Of a stretch of DNA of 64,000 bases, positions 54,727-63,653 are shown piece by piece. Every line of letters starts with the position of its first letter. The stretch's first letter is position 1. Where the stretch lies: positions 5,675 to 69,674 of the forward strand of contig NZ_JAVVES010000004.1 of assembly GCF_032250955.1 (NCBI RefSeq). The letters are read 5' to 3'. The position numbers and the translations under genes are program-made. This DNA is from Sulfuriflexus sp032250955 (lineage in GTDB: Bacteria > Pseudomonadota > Gammaproteobacteria > AKS1). The notes below the pieces were generated by a model. The model was not told the origin of the DNA. It worked only from the letters and a program-made list of their open reading frames with translations, and searched no databases.

Positions 54727-55065
54727 TTAAATATGTTTCACTTTCAGTGTTAGACCCTTGATACCTACAACCTTGACAAGATCACCCTTCTGCAACTTAT
54801 CCGAAGACTCCGCCTGCCAGATTTCGCTATGCACCTGCACACTGGCTATATTATTCTCTACCTCTATCACCTCACCAACACTTTGTAAAATTTCTTCTGA
54901 ACCGGTCTTGACAGAACGTTTCATCGCCCGAAACACCAGGAGGTACACCCATCCGGATAGTATAAGAACCGCGCTATATACAGGCACGGCTGTCGACACA
55001 GGCCACAACCAGAAGAGTGGTATCGCCAGTAACGGCATCAGCAGGATAAGATGACACACGGTCAT
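54727..55065 (-). CDS. NfeD-like small membrane protein
   Basis: 112 residues with two membrane helices (about 5-23 and 27-46) and a C-terminal OB-fold domain (SVGEVIEVENNIASVQVHSEIWQAESSDKLQKGDLVKVVGIKGLTLKVK) typical of NfeD-C. NfeD proteins usually pair with a stomatin; none is present here. The start is the first possible codon, ATG 55065. It lies between the thioredoxin-like and beta-propeller genes. The metal link is by location only. Confidence 0.8.
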   Translation of the reverse strand: MTVCHLILLMPLLAIPLFWLWPVSTAVPVYSAVLILSGWVYLLVFRAMKRSVKTGSEEILQSVGEVIEVENNIASVQVHSEIWQAESSDKLQKGDLVKVVGIKGLTLKVKHI

Positions 55066-55101
55066 TTACTCCAAATTAATTAATCACTCGGCTGTAACAG
55101 C

Positions 55102-56091
55102 TTAGTCTTTCACTATGGCCATCTGATGTGCTTCACCTGCGGGCAACTTGATTTCACCAATTACTTTCAGGCTCTTCTGATCCACTACCCAGATAATGGG
55201 TGACTTCCTGCTGGATATGTATACTTTCCCCGTACCGTGAATCGTATTCAGGTGATACGGCGCAGGGGAAAGCGTAATCGATTTTTTGGTGTCAGTCCGT
55301 GTATCCACCGCAACCAGCTTGTCTTCCTTCTTGCTCGTCACAAACAAGGTATTTCCATCATCGCTGATATCCAGACCATGTACACTCTTGCCGATATCAT
55401 AGGTTTTAACTACGTCGCCCTTTTCCACTGACACAACAGAAACCTTGCCAGCACGCGGATTTGCGACATAAATGGTCTTTTCATCTGCTGAAAAAACCGT
55501 ATGCTCAGGTGATGGCCCCGCCTTCAATTCTCGTATCACTTTCCATGTATCAAGATCGATTTCACTGATAGTGCCATCCCCGCTATTACTGACAAAGGCC
55601 TTCTTGCCGTCACGTGTCACGAGTGTGTAGTTTGGTGCCGCACCTGTCGTTACTGTCTTCACTACCTGATTGGTCTGCATATCAACTACACTGACATTAC
55701 CGCGGATAGGGTGCGTCGAAATTACATAGCGTCCATCCGGGGTAATCGCTTGATGATGTGTCCAGCCTGCCACCGGGATTGTTGACATCACGTGACCGTG
55801 TGCCGGGTGTATAAGGAACAATTTACTGTTCGGTTTATCCTTTGCTTCCCCGGGTTTAAGTGCTGTTTCTTTCAGGCTGCCCGCTACCAGGTATTCGCCA
55901 TCTGGTGTTGCAACGAGGCCGTGCGGGTTATCAACGCCATCATACGTTGCGGTAATCGTATCCTTCCCAGCATCGACAGCTATAACCTGGTTGGCCGTAC
56001 CTAACGGGATATATACGGTTGTGTCCGCATTTGACATAGCGGCAATCGCCAGCAGGCTGAGCCCAAGAATATTCAATTTTGTATAGTGCAT
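55102..56091 (-). CDS. Exported YVTN/YncE-type beta-propeller protein
   Basis: 329 residues from ATG 56091 (MHYTKLNILG), preceded by AAGGAG. The frame extends 11 codons more, but those residues are not signal-like. A Sec signal peptide (about 1-22, ending SNA) is followed by six or seven YVTN-type repeats (VIAVDAGKDTITATYDG, VSVVDMQTNQVVKTVTTG, SVVSVEKGDVVKTYDIG). It is a periplasmic propeller of unknown ligand. The cytochrome c gene ends 29 bp upstream. Joint electron transfer or metal sensing is inferred from the neighbourhood. Confidence 0.85.
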   Translation of the reverse strand: MHYTKLNILGLSLLAIAAMSNADTTVYIPLGTANQVIAVDAGKDTITATYDGVDNPHGLVATPDGEYLVAGSLKETALKPGEAKDKPNSKLFLIHPAHGHVMSTIPVAGWTHHQAITPDGRYVISTHPIRGNVSVVDMQTNQVVKTVTTGAAPNYTLVTRDGKKAFVSNSGDGTISEIDLDTWKVIRELKAGPSPEHTVFSADEKTIYVANPRAGKVSVVSVEKGDVVKTYDIGKSVHGLDISDDGNTLFVTSKKEDKLVAVDTRTDTKKSITLSPAPYHLNTIHGTGKVYISSRKSPIIWVVDQKSLKVIGEIKLPAGEAHQMAIVKD

Positions 56092-56120
56092 CGTTTTTCT
56101 CCTTAAAAAGTCATAAACTG

Positions 56121-56516
56121 TCAAAAGTTCTTGCGCATATATAAGATAATCTTTTGTATGTCTTTATCCGTAAGTCGCGGGTTCCCGCCTAAAGGCGGCA
56201 TCATCATGGCACCATCTCGTTGTACGCCTTCACGAATTGACCTGGCCAATTGCTTATCATCCTGCAACAACGGACCATTGGCTCCTGACAGGTCTTTTAC
56301 ACCGGGCATAACCGCCTCGCCATCCTCACCATGACAGACCAGGCAGGATTGCTCATACAATGCCTTACCGGTCATTTTAACCGCGCCACGTCCAATATTC
56401 CCTTCTCTGGTTTCCGCCTGCACAGTCCCAATTTGGGTCAGTTGTATAAGCAGGACAGCCACGGCTGTCCCTGTAATACTGATAAGGCCATATCTAAATA
56501 AATTAAAATTCCTCAT
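56121..56516 (-). CDS. Membrane-anchored or exported cytochrome c
   Basis: 131 residues. An N-terminal hydrophobic stretch (YGLISITGTAVAVLLIQLTQIGTVQA, about 9-34) serves as signal or anchor. A class I cytochrome c domain follows with CLVCH at 58-62 and a downstream axial Met in MMMPPLGGNPRLTDKD (near 109-113). AAAGGA precedes the ATG. It lies between the beta-propeller and the beta-barrel gene, all on the minus strand with short gaps, so they are likely co-transcribed. It may supply electrons for the copper-oxidase system, as an inference. Confidence 0.88.
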   Translation of the reverse strand: MRNFNLFRYGLISITGTAVAVLLIQLTQIGTVQAETREGNIGRGAVKMTGKALYEQSCLVCHGEDGEAVMPGVKDLSGANGPLLQDDKQLARSIREGVQRDGAMMMPPLGGNPRLTDKDIQKIILYMRKNF

Positions 56517-56528
56517 GATGGATTCCTT

Positions 56529-57614
56529 TTAGAAACCGTAGGTGAGTTGCAACAGAAATCTATCATCGTCAGTCGACGCTCCACGTTGCCCATTATTTGA
56601 TTCAAAGCCAATCTTGGCGATCGCATTGCTGGCAAACAGGTAATTGGCACCACAACCCCATTGTTCCTGATCCTGTGAGGCATGCGGGCTGTCATAGTCA
56701 CCGTACCTGGCGACCACTTCCCACTTCGTTGGCAAGAATTTATAAGCAGACTGCATGTGCCATGTTTTGAACGTTGCTGCATCCGGTGCGGCGCTGGCTT
56801 TCTTTGAACCTACGCGTTGACGAATATTTTCACCTCGAAAATCCCACGCACCGTGCTGGTAAGCAGCATCAAACCCATAGGCTTGATAGTCACGTAGCAG
56901 GCTTTCTTCACCTTCCGGACCCACATCACCAAATGCTGCGGAAATACCAAACTCAAGCATTGGAACTGGCAGGATGCCAAACCGACCGCCCCAGGCCAAT
57001 TCACCATCCGCATTACTAGCCAGACCCTCTGACTCAATCGCTTCAATCTCACCTTCCATTGAGTCAATCTCAACCAGTGGGCCATTACCAACATAAGCGG
57101 CATAGTTTGCTTGACCTTGCTCCATTATCGAAAACCCACCGCGTAACTGGGCACCGACCTCTGCCAATGGTGCGGCCTGATCATGGCCGAATCCAACAGG
57201 TGCTGATGCAAACCTGTTTATCCAGGTTGGGTGCAGATTCTGTCTGAATTGCCCGAGTGGACTTAAGAATTTACCAGCCACCAAAACAGCATAATCATTG
57301 ATCAACCAGTCGATCGTGGCATATTCAAGTGCCACCCCGGTGCCACCATCATCTTCAACCTCAACTTCCAGCTCTGCCTCCACCATGAACAGGTCTTTGT
57401 ACTGATAATGAAAAATTGGATTAAACGTCACCATGTTGAAGCTGCCCTCATTACGTTCTTTATCGGTGTATCCGATAGCCCCGTAACCTGCAAGATGCAC
57501 ACCGGAGTCGGCAATCTTCCATTCACTACTTGCCTTAGCTACTTCTTTTACTTCCTCCTTCACAGAATCCACCTCGGCCTTGCTCGCCATAGTCTTCTGC
57601 CGCGTAATCAACAA
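56529..57614 (-). CDS. Outer-membrane beta-barrel (porin-like) gene lacking its signal peptide
   Basis: 361 residues from TTG 57614, or 353 from ATG 57590. The mature part is a barrel: HLAGYGAIGYTDKERNEGSF near residue 42, then strands such as VEAELEVEVEDDGGTGVALEYATIDW, ending LLQLTYGF with a C-terminal Phe. A coiled-coil start (SKAEVDSVKEEVKEVAKASSEW) precedes it, as in porins that normally carry a signal before the coil. Here an in-frame TAA lies six bases upstream of the TTG, and no signal peptide is found in any frame up to 57720. It looks 5'-truncated and is probably not exported. Confidence 0.65.
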   Translation of the reverse strand: MLITRQKTMASKAEVDSVKEEVKEVAKASSEWKIADSGVHLAGYGAIGYTDKERNEGSFNMVTFNPIFHYQYKDLFMVEAELEVEVEDDGGTGVALEYATIDWLINDYAVLVAGKFLSPLGQFRQNLHPTWINRFASAPVGFGHDQAAPLAEVGAQLRGGFSIMEQGQANYAAYVGNGPLVEIDSMEGEIEAIESEGLASNADGELAWGGRFGILPVPMLEFGISAAFGDVGPEGEESLLRDYQAYGFDAAYQHGAWDFRGENIRQRVGSKKASAAPDAATFKTWHMQSAYKFLPTKWEVVARYGDYDSPHASQDQEQWGCGANYLFASNAIAKIGFESNNGQRGASTDDDRFLLQLTYGF

Positions 57615-57857
57615 CTCTCTTTAAAAAGTCTTATTACTTGCCTACTTCATATCACACCCGCCTATTTACTGAACGAGTTGTTTTGCATTAAGTATTGTTT
57701 TAACACAGCGCGCATCCTCTCAGTTAATCCCTCAACTTTGCGCTTTCGCAATCAAACAAGAGCAAAAGTATTTTTTATATCTGGTCTCTCTATTTTGGAA
57801 CTAGATTACGCCTCAAAGCCGATGTATAGCGTGTTGCCACACCGGGGAAGAAAGCCA

Positions 57858-58907
57858 TCAAAACCAGAAGCGCAGGCCTGCGACGAATCGCGTTTCGCTA
57901 GTATCTTCACCTTCATCCCGCGCGAAATCTTTCGTTTCACCGAATTTATTTTCCCACTCCACACCTATATAAGGTGCTAACTCACGCTTGAACTCATAAC
58001 GCAAACGAAGTCCTGCTGAAGCTTCCGATAAACCAGAGCCCAGGCCACGTGCAGCATCGCGTCTACTATACAAATCCATCTCAAACCTCGGCTGCAGGAT
58101 CAGTTTCTGCGTCAATAACAACTCATACTCGCCCTCAAAAGCTAGCCCGACACGCCCCTCTTCACCGACATAACCGGTAGCATCAAGCTCGAACCAGTAT
58201 GGTGCCAATCCCTGAACACCGAATGCCAACCAGGTCCGATCCGGAACTTCTTCACTACTGTCGTAACGTACACCGACTTGTACATCCCAGTAGCTGGCAA
58301 TCGCGTGACTCCATAACAGTTCGGTACTTGCTTCCTGCAACTTGCCACCATCATAATCGCCTTCTGACTTCAATACAGCGCGATTGTAATCCCTGCCAAA
58401 CCAGGCTTGCATGTCATAGGTTACTGAATTATTTTTATCAGTCTTCACGTTTTCAAACCGATCTACCATTAGCGACGCGAAGTTATGTTCATCCGCAAAT
58501 TCCGGGCGCGGAATTGATCCAAAGTCATAACCATCTGAGTAATCAGGGCTGCGTGCATCGGCTGGGGCTTCCCCGCCCTGCATTGACATCGACATGGAAC
58601 CCGACTCCATGCCATCGTCTTGTCTCATATCCTTCATACCCTGACTGGCTTGTTCTGATGAACCTGACATATCGTGACCACTATGGTCTTCAGCCGGCCG
58701 GGCATCATTATTCATCTTGCTGCTGCCCATCTCGGACATACTATCCATCGCATTGGCATCACTATTCATATTACTGTGATCCATACCTTGCATAGCGCCC
58801 ATTTCAGTCTCTGTCATTGTGGGTTTCGTTGCTTCTTCTGCCCAGACAGATGGCACGCTTAACGTCATTATGGCAGCAACGATAAGGTTCATGCGCTTGC
58901 TATTCAT
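57858..58907 (-). CDS. copB: Copper resistance protein CopB
   Basis: 349 residues with a signal peptide (about 1-23, SVPSVWA). A long Met/His-rich segment (about 32-115) contains repeated MDHSNM, DHSGHDMSG and MSMSMQG clusters for copper binding. The CopB barrel domain follows (about 130-349: WFGRDYNRAVLKSEGDYDGG, GVRYDSSEEVPDRTWLAFGVQGL, EWENKFGET), ending in Phe. CopB is an outer-membrane protein that sequesters or exports copper with CopA. TAGGAG precedes the ATG. It follows copA with a 33-bp gap, so both belong to one operon. Confidence 0.95.
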   Translation of the reverse strand: MNSKRMNLIVAAIMTLSVPSVWAEEATKPTMTETEMGAMQGMDHSNMNSDANAMDSMSEMGSSKMNNDARPAEDHSGHDMSGSSEQASQGMKDMRQDDGMESGSMSMSMQGGEAPADARSPDYSDGYDFGSIPRPEFADEHNFASLMVDRFENVKTDKNNSVTYDMQAWFGRDYNRAVLKSEGDYDGGKLQEASTELLWSHAIASYWDVQVGVRYDSSEEVPDRTWLAFGVQGLAPYWFELDATGYVGEEGRVGLAFEGEYELLLTQKLILQPRFEMDLYSRRDAARGLGSGLSEASAGLRLRYEFKRELAPYIGVEWENKFGETKDFARDEGEDTSETRFVAGLRFWF

Positions 58908-58940
58908 CTTTGCTTTCTCCTATATTCTCTTATGCCGCAC

Positions 58941-60713
58941 TCAGGCCACAACGACTTCGCGGAACATGCCCGCATCCATGTGGTAAAGCAAATGGCAATG
59001 CCAGGCCCAACGGCCTAGTGCATCTGCAGTAACGAGAAAGCTGACGCGTTGTGCTGGTTGAACACTAATAGTGTGCCGACGTGCCAGGAACTTTCCATCC
59101 GGGCTTTGCAGTTCACTCCACATGCCGTGCAAGTGCATGGGGTGCGTCATCATGGTGTCATTATGCAAAATCACGCGCAGTCGCTCGCCATGACGGAAAT
59201 GCACTGGACTGGACCTGCCGAATTCGAGGCCGTCGAGTGACCAGGTGTAGCGCTCCATATTGCCAGTAAGGTGTAGTTCGATCTCGCGTTCCGGAGGACG
59301 TCGATCCAGAGGGGCATCGAGTGAGTGCAAATCCGCATATGTCAGCACACGTCTGCCGTTATTTCGCAAACCGATGCCGGGGTCGTCCAGATTGGTGCGT
59401 GGTGTATCAACGCGCATGTCCACGCTGGGGCCATACTCGGTTCTAGCGTGACGTACATGCACGGGGTTGCCCATGCCTGCGTCGCCTGACATGTTATGAC
59501 CACTGTGATTCATTCCTGACATGCCTTGCATTCCACCCATACTATCGGCTGACATATTGCCCATCATGTCTTCCATCGTCAGCCTCTCCGCCTCGTCCAG
59601 AGCAGGCACATCGGCTTCCATACCGGCCTGCGGAGCCAATGTGCCGCGTGCATATCCTGTACGATCCATTGCCTGGGCAAATATCGTATAAGGCTGATCT
59701 CCGGGTTCTACAATCACATCATAGGTTTCGCCTGGACCGAAACGGAATTCATCCACGGTCACGGGCTCAACATCCTGCCCGTCGACATGAACCACCGTCA
59801 TCTTCAAACCTGGAATTCGCACATCGAAGAAGCTCTGGGTACCACTACCAATGAAGCGCAGCCGCACCCGCTCGCCGGGCTTGAACAATCCCGACCAGTT
59901 GCCCGCCGGGGTGGTACCATTCATGAGAAATGTATAGGTATAGGCCGAAATATCGGCAAGATCGGTTGGGCTCATACGCATCTGGTTCCACATGCGCCGT
60001 TTATCCAGAGCAACATCCATCCCCTTATCTGCAACATCACGGAAGAAATCTTTCACCGTTGGTTGATTAAAGTTGTAGTAATCGCTCATCTTCTTCAACC
60101 TGGCAAAAACATCCATCGGGTCTTCGTCAGTCCAATCAGATAGTTGTACAACATGATCACGATCAGCCTGGATTCGGTTTTTCCCTTCTGCAGGATCGAT
60201 AATGATGGCGCCGTACATACCCGTTTGCTCCTGAAAACCAGAATGCGAGTGGTACCAATAGGTGCCTGACTGCTGTACCTTAAAGCGATAGACGAACGTT
60301 TCTCCCGGTGCGATGCCACGGAAACTGACCCCGGGTACCCCGTCCATCTCATACGGGAGGATAATTCCGTGCCAGTGGATCGAGGTAGACACATTCATGT
60401 GATTAGTGACGCGGATCGTGACTGTTTCGCCCTCGCGCCAGCGTAAGATCGGTGCCGGGATAGAGCCATTGATGGTGGTGGCCATACGCGGTGTGCCAGT
60501 GAAATTGACCGTCGTCTCGGCAATCGTGAGATCGAACTGCGTGCCGGAAAGAATAGGCGCCATGCCTGTGACAGTACGTGTCGCTTCGCTAGCCCGGCCC
60601 GGCCTGATAAAGGATGATAAGCCTAGAACAACCCCGCCAGCGGCGAGCCCTTGTATGAATCGTCGGCGCGAGCTATCAGGCACAATAATGGAAGCTTCGG
60701 GAATGTGTCTCAT
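58941..60713 (-). CDS. copA: Multicopper oxidase CopA (copper resistance)
   Basis: 590 residues from ATG 60713. The frame extends 14 codons more, but MRHIPEASIIVPDSSRRRFIQGL is the natural start, with a twin-Arg signal SRRRFIQGL at about 15-23. The copper sites are IHWHG (His113, His115), YWYHSHSG, THPMHLHGM and the C-terminal WHCHLLYHMDAGM. A Met-rich segment (MEDMMGNMSADSMGGMQGMSGMN near 380) adds Cu binding. The enzyme oxidises Cu+ in the periplasm. It is divergent from copRS across a region with a 16-bp palindrome. Confidence 0.95.
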   Translation of the reverse strand: MRHIPEASIIVPDSSRRRFIQGLAAGGVVLGLSSFIRPGRASEATRTVTGMAPILSGTQFDLTIAETTVNFTGTPRMATTINGSIPAPILRWREGETVTIRVTNHMNVSTSIHWHGIILPYEMDGVPGVSFRGIAPGETFVYRFKVQQSGTYWYHSHSGFQEQTGMYGAIIIDPAEGKNRIQADRDHVVQLSDWTDEDPMDVFARLKKMSDYYNFNQPTVKDFFRDVADKGMDVALDKRRMWNQMRMSPTDLADISAYTYTFLMNGTTPAGNWSGLFKPGERVRLRFIGSGTQSFFDVRIPGLKMTVVHVDGQDVEPVTVDEFRFGPGETYDVIVEPGDQPYTIFAQAMDRTGYARGTLAPQAGMEADVPALDEAERLTMEDMMGNMSADSMGGMQGMSGMNHSGHNMSGDAGMGNPVHVRHARTEYGPSVDMRVDTPRTNLDDPGIGLRNNGRRVLTYADLHSLDAPLDRRPPEREIELHLTGNMERYTWSLDGLEFGRSSPVHFRHGERLRVILHNDTMMTHPMHLHGMWSELQSPDGKFLARRHTISVQPAQRVSFLVTADALGRWAWHCHLLYHMDAGMFREVVVA

Positions 60714-60820
60714 CTTGATTTTATCCTTCTGCAAAAAAAAGGTGTACGGCCTCATTAATTGCTAATGGCCTGATTGAAGAAAGAGTACCACCGTATCCCT
60801 TTCCGCGGCGTGACATGACC

Positions 60821-60836
60821 ATTACAATTTTGTAAT
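60821..60836. promoter_or_regulatory. Candidate CopR-binding palindrome between copA and copR
   Basis: ATTACAATTTTGTAAT is a perfect palindrome (ATTACAA-TT-TTGTAAT). It lies in the 246-bp divergent region, 107 bases before the copA ATG and 123 before the copR ATG. OmpR-family metal regulators bind such inverted repeats. A partial second half, CTGTCAT, follows at 60841. This could be the shared operator for both directions. Confidence 0.65.
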
Positions 60837-60865
60837 GATTCTGTCATCTTCACAACAACCATCTC

Positions 60866-60895
60866 TTGATACTATTGAAATGGATGCACTACTAA
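60866..60895 (+). promoter_or_regulatory. Possible promoter for copRS
   Basis: TTGATA (60866-60871) and TACTAA (60890-60895) are 18 bases apart, 65 bases before the copR ATG and 29 bases after the CopR-like palindrome. The -10 box is imperfect. Confidence 0.45.
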
Positions 60896-60959
60896 TGGCA
60901 TATAAACCGAGGGGCCATTGCCCTTCCTCCGACCAGGAAACATGTAATATGGATTATCG

Positions 60960-61643
60960 ATGAAGCTTCTGATCGTCGAAGACGAAAAAAAGATTGGTGA
61001 CTATCTCCGACAAGGACTTACTGAAACCGGGTTTATTGTTGACCTCGCTCGCAGTGGTCTGGATGGACACCATCTGGCAATGACTGAAAATTACGATTTA
61101 CTCATTCTTGATGTCATGCTGCCAGACATTGATGGATGGAAAATCCTTAAGTCATTACGCGAAGCAGGACGAAATGTCCCGGTGATGTTTCTAACCGCCC
61201 GTGATAGCGTGGAGGATCGCGTCAAGGGACTGGAGCTCGGTGCCGATGACTACCTCGTCAAGCCTTTTGCCTTTTCTGAGCTACTTGCGCGCGTGCGTAC
61301 TCTGCTGCGGCGTGGTACCGCGCTGGTAAATGAAACAACCTTGCAAGTTGCAAATCTTGAGCTAGACCTGATGCGTCGTCGTGTCACGCGTGCAGAACAG
61401 CATATCCATTTGACCGCTAAGGAATTCGCATTGCTGGAACTACTGATGCGGCGCCAGGGTGAAGTACTGCCCCGTTCCCTGATCGCCTCCCAGGTCTGGG
61501 ATATGAACTTTGACAGCGATACCAACGTCATCGACGTTGCCATTCGCCGTCTGCGCGCGAAGATCGATGAGGATTTTGAACCCAAGCTCATACATACCTT
61601 GCGCGGCATGGGCTACATGCTTGATCTCCCGGATGAGGCTTAA
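60960..61643 (+). CDS. copR: Copper response regulator CopR (OmpR family)
   Basis: 227 residues. The receiver has acidic EDE at 7-9, phosphoacceptor Asp51 (LLILDVMLPDIDGW) and Lys in YLVKPFAFSEL (near 103). The winged-helix DNA-binding domain (about 130-225) has LTAKEFALLELLMRRQGEVLPRS, NVIDVAIRRLRAKID and the wing LIHTLRGMGYML. These match CopR/CusR/PcoR. It should bind the palindrome at 60821-60836 and activate copAB. It is followed after 7 bp by copS, so the pair is an operon. Confidence 0.94.
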   Translation: MKLLIVEDEKKIGDYLRQGLTETGFIVDLARSGLDGHHLAMTENYDLLILDVMLPDIDGWKILKSLREAGRNVPVMFLTARDSVEDRVKGLELGADDYLVKPFAFSELLARVRTLLRRGTALVNETTLQVANLELDLMRRRVTRAEQHIHLTAKEFALLELLMRRQGEVLPRSLIASQVWDMNFDSDTNVIDVAIRRLRAKIDEDFEPKLIHTLRGMGYMLDLPDEA

Positions 61644-61650
61644 ATAGCTA

Positions 61651-63051
61651 ATGCGCCAACCACCTTCACTCACGCTACGACTCAGCCTGCTCTTTGGTAT
61701 TTCGACTTTTATCGTGTTTTTTGTTTTCGGTTGGTTTATCGAGGATTCGATCAAACGCCATTTTTCTGAGGAAGATGTCAGTGAGCTTGAAATCGTAGCT
61801 CAGGCAATAGAGAAGGCATTGCTCGTTAATTCATCCGAAAATGATCCTGCCTCTCTTGAACGTAGATTTAACGACATCCTGGTAGGGCATCACAGGGCAT
61901 CATTGCATATCGTTGACACATGTGGTCGAACGATATACAACAGCATTGGTACTGATTCTACCGCCCTCATACTGCCCATAAAAAATTCTAACAGTAGTTC
62001 AGTGCGTGTCTGGAATAATGGCGAGCATACCTTTCGCGTGCTTACCCGGCATCTTCGCGGCAACACGCTGACATCTGATCAGGTTTATACCATCGTCATC
62101 GCGGTACCCATCGACTATCACATGCGATTTCTCGATGACTTTCGATACACCTTGTGGTTTATGATCTCAAGCGGTATCGTCATCACGTCCCTTATGGGCT
62201 GGATCGCGGTGCGACAAGGGCATGCCCCTCTTCGTAATATTGTCACTCAGATCCGCCAGATCAGCGCTAACGAATTAAATACACGCCTTTCACCCGACAC
62301 CGTTCCTGGCGAGCTTACCGATCTGGCTATCTCATTTAATGAAATGCTTGGTCGCATGGAAGACTCATTTCTCCGGCTATCGAATTTTTCCGCCGATATT
62401 GCTCATGAATTACGCACACCCGTGACCAGCCTGATGACCCAAACCCAGGTAGCACTTTCTCAAACACGCACCATCAACGAGTACCGCGAGACCCTTTGTT
62501 CAAATATCGAAGAATACGAACGCATGGCCCAGATGATCAGTGAAATGCTATATCTGGCTCAGGCAGATAATGGCCTTTGCAAACCCAACAACGCTGACGT
62601 GGACTTGGCTAAAGAAGTACACACCCTCTTTGATTACTACGAAGCATGGGCAGAAGAACGTGGCGTCATGCTCAAATTCGAAGGTGATGTCACCGTTGTT
62701 GGTGACAAATTGATGCTACGGCAGGCAATGAATAACCTTCTCACTAATGCTATCCGACATACGCCAAGGAACGGTACAGTATGTATATATCTCAACCAAT
62801 CAAGCAATGGCGATGTACATATAGATGTGAAAAATCCCGGTCCAGATATTGAATCTGAACACCTTCCAAGGCTTTTTGATCGTTTTTATCGTGTCGACCC
62901 ATCGCGGCAAGAAAGTGGTTCCGGGCTCGGGCTAGCCATTGTCAAGTCCATTATCGATGCCCATGACGGAAAGATCGAAGTTACCTCTAGCGGAGGATTC
63001 ACACAGTTTCGTATAATCTTGCCAATTCCTCCAGCAGAGATAATAAGCTGA
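61651..63051 (+). CDS. copS: Heavy-metal sensor histidine kinase CopS
   Basis: 466 residues. Two membrane helices (about 12-34 and 168-190) flank a periplasmic sensor (about 35-167). HAMP follows (about 190-245), then the H-box with His252 (ADIAHELRTPVTSL). N-box NNLLTNAIRHT is near 367-377, and the G-box is GSGLGLAIVKSIIDAHDG near 427-444. It belongs to the CusS/IrlS heavy-metal kinase family. The periplasmic loop has only a few His or Met residues (GHHRASLHIVDTC), which could bind Cu+. It would phosphorylate CopR. Confidence 0.94.
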   Translation: MRQPPSLTLRLSLLFGISTFIVFFVFGWFIEDSIKRHFSEEDVSELEIVAQAIEKALLVNSSENDPASLERRFNDILVGHHRASLHIVDTCGRTIYNSIGTDSTALILPIKNSNSSSVRVWNNGEHTFRVLTRHLRGNTLTSDQVYTIVIAVPIDYHMRFLDDFRYTLWFMISSGIVITSLMGWIAVRQGHAPLRNIVTQIRQISANELNTRLSPDTVPGELTDLAISFNEMLGRMEDSFLRLSNFSADIAHELRTPVTSLMTQTQVALSQTRTINEYRETLCSNIEEYERMAQMISEMLYLAQADNGLCKPNNADVDLAKEVHTLFDYYEAWAEERGVMLKFEGDVTVVGDKLMLRQAMNNLLTNAIRHTPRNGTVCIYLNQSSNGDVHIDVKNPGPDIESEHLPRLFDRFYRVDPSRQESGSGLGLAIVKSIIDAHDGKIEVTSSGGFTQFRIILPIPPAEIIS

Positions 63052-63092
63052 TATAACTTTCCGGACTTGCTTCGATCTCGCCGACACGTATG

Positions 63093-63482
63093 TTAAATCG
63101 TACTAATCTGGACCTGAATGCTTCTATTCAGGTTTGTAATCCAGCCATTATAATTACTGTGAATAGTTGTCCCGTCATAATGTAGATTTTCACTACTTTT
63201 ATATTTAATACTGTAGCTATTTTTAGAGTAATTAATATCCACTACAGCGACGTGATCACGAAGATAAAGTGTGCCAACGATGTGTCCATCTTTCACACTT
63301 TTCATTTTCCAGCCTAATGTTGCACCTGCGCGAACAATAGCCTTCTTGATATCACCAGACGAGTGTTTTTGACTAACTTCTATCGGCGCATTATCTATAT
63401 TCTTAACTGGTGCTGTTCGACACCCCGTCGCCAGCAAGACCACCAGGGAAGCCAGAGCCAGCAATTTAAATATTTGTTTCAT
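63093..63482 (-). CDS. Uncharacterised lipoprotein convergent with copS
   Basis: 129 residues with a signal and lipobox (ALASLVVLLATGC, Cys21). The domain that follows (KKAIVRAGATLGWKMKSVKDGHIVGTLYLRDHVAVVDINYSKNSYSIKYKSSENLHYDGTTIHSNYNGWI, about 45-115) is beta-rich, and I have seen it in periplasmic proteins of unknown function. The start ATG 63482 is well placed for the signal. It converges with copS over 41 bp. I assign no function. Confidence 0.75.
   Translation of the reverse strand: MKQIFKLLALASLVVLLATGCRTAPVKNIDNAPIEVSQKHSSGDIKKAIVRAGATLGWKMKSVKDGHIVGTLYLRDHVAVVDINYSKNSYSIKYKSSENLHYDGTTIHSNYNGWITNLNRSIQVQISTI
63112..63135 (+). terminator. Hairpin that may terminate copRS
   Basis: ACCTGAAT (63112-63119) and ATTCAGGT (63126-63133) form a perfect 8-bp stem around GCTTCT, followed by TTG. 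It lies inside the 3' end of the convergent lipoprotein gene. Confidence 0.4.
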
Positions 63483-63653
63483 TTCATTTGCCTCTTATTG
63501 TTAATTATATTACAGCGTAAAATCTGATTATATGTACAACTCCGTCTCCTGGATGATAGACCCCGGCTACGATAAAAGCCTCCCGTCACCAGTCGTGAGC
63601 ATGCATATAGCTAAAACCATATAGTTCCTACATCACTGCTGTCCCGTTAACTT

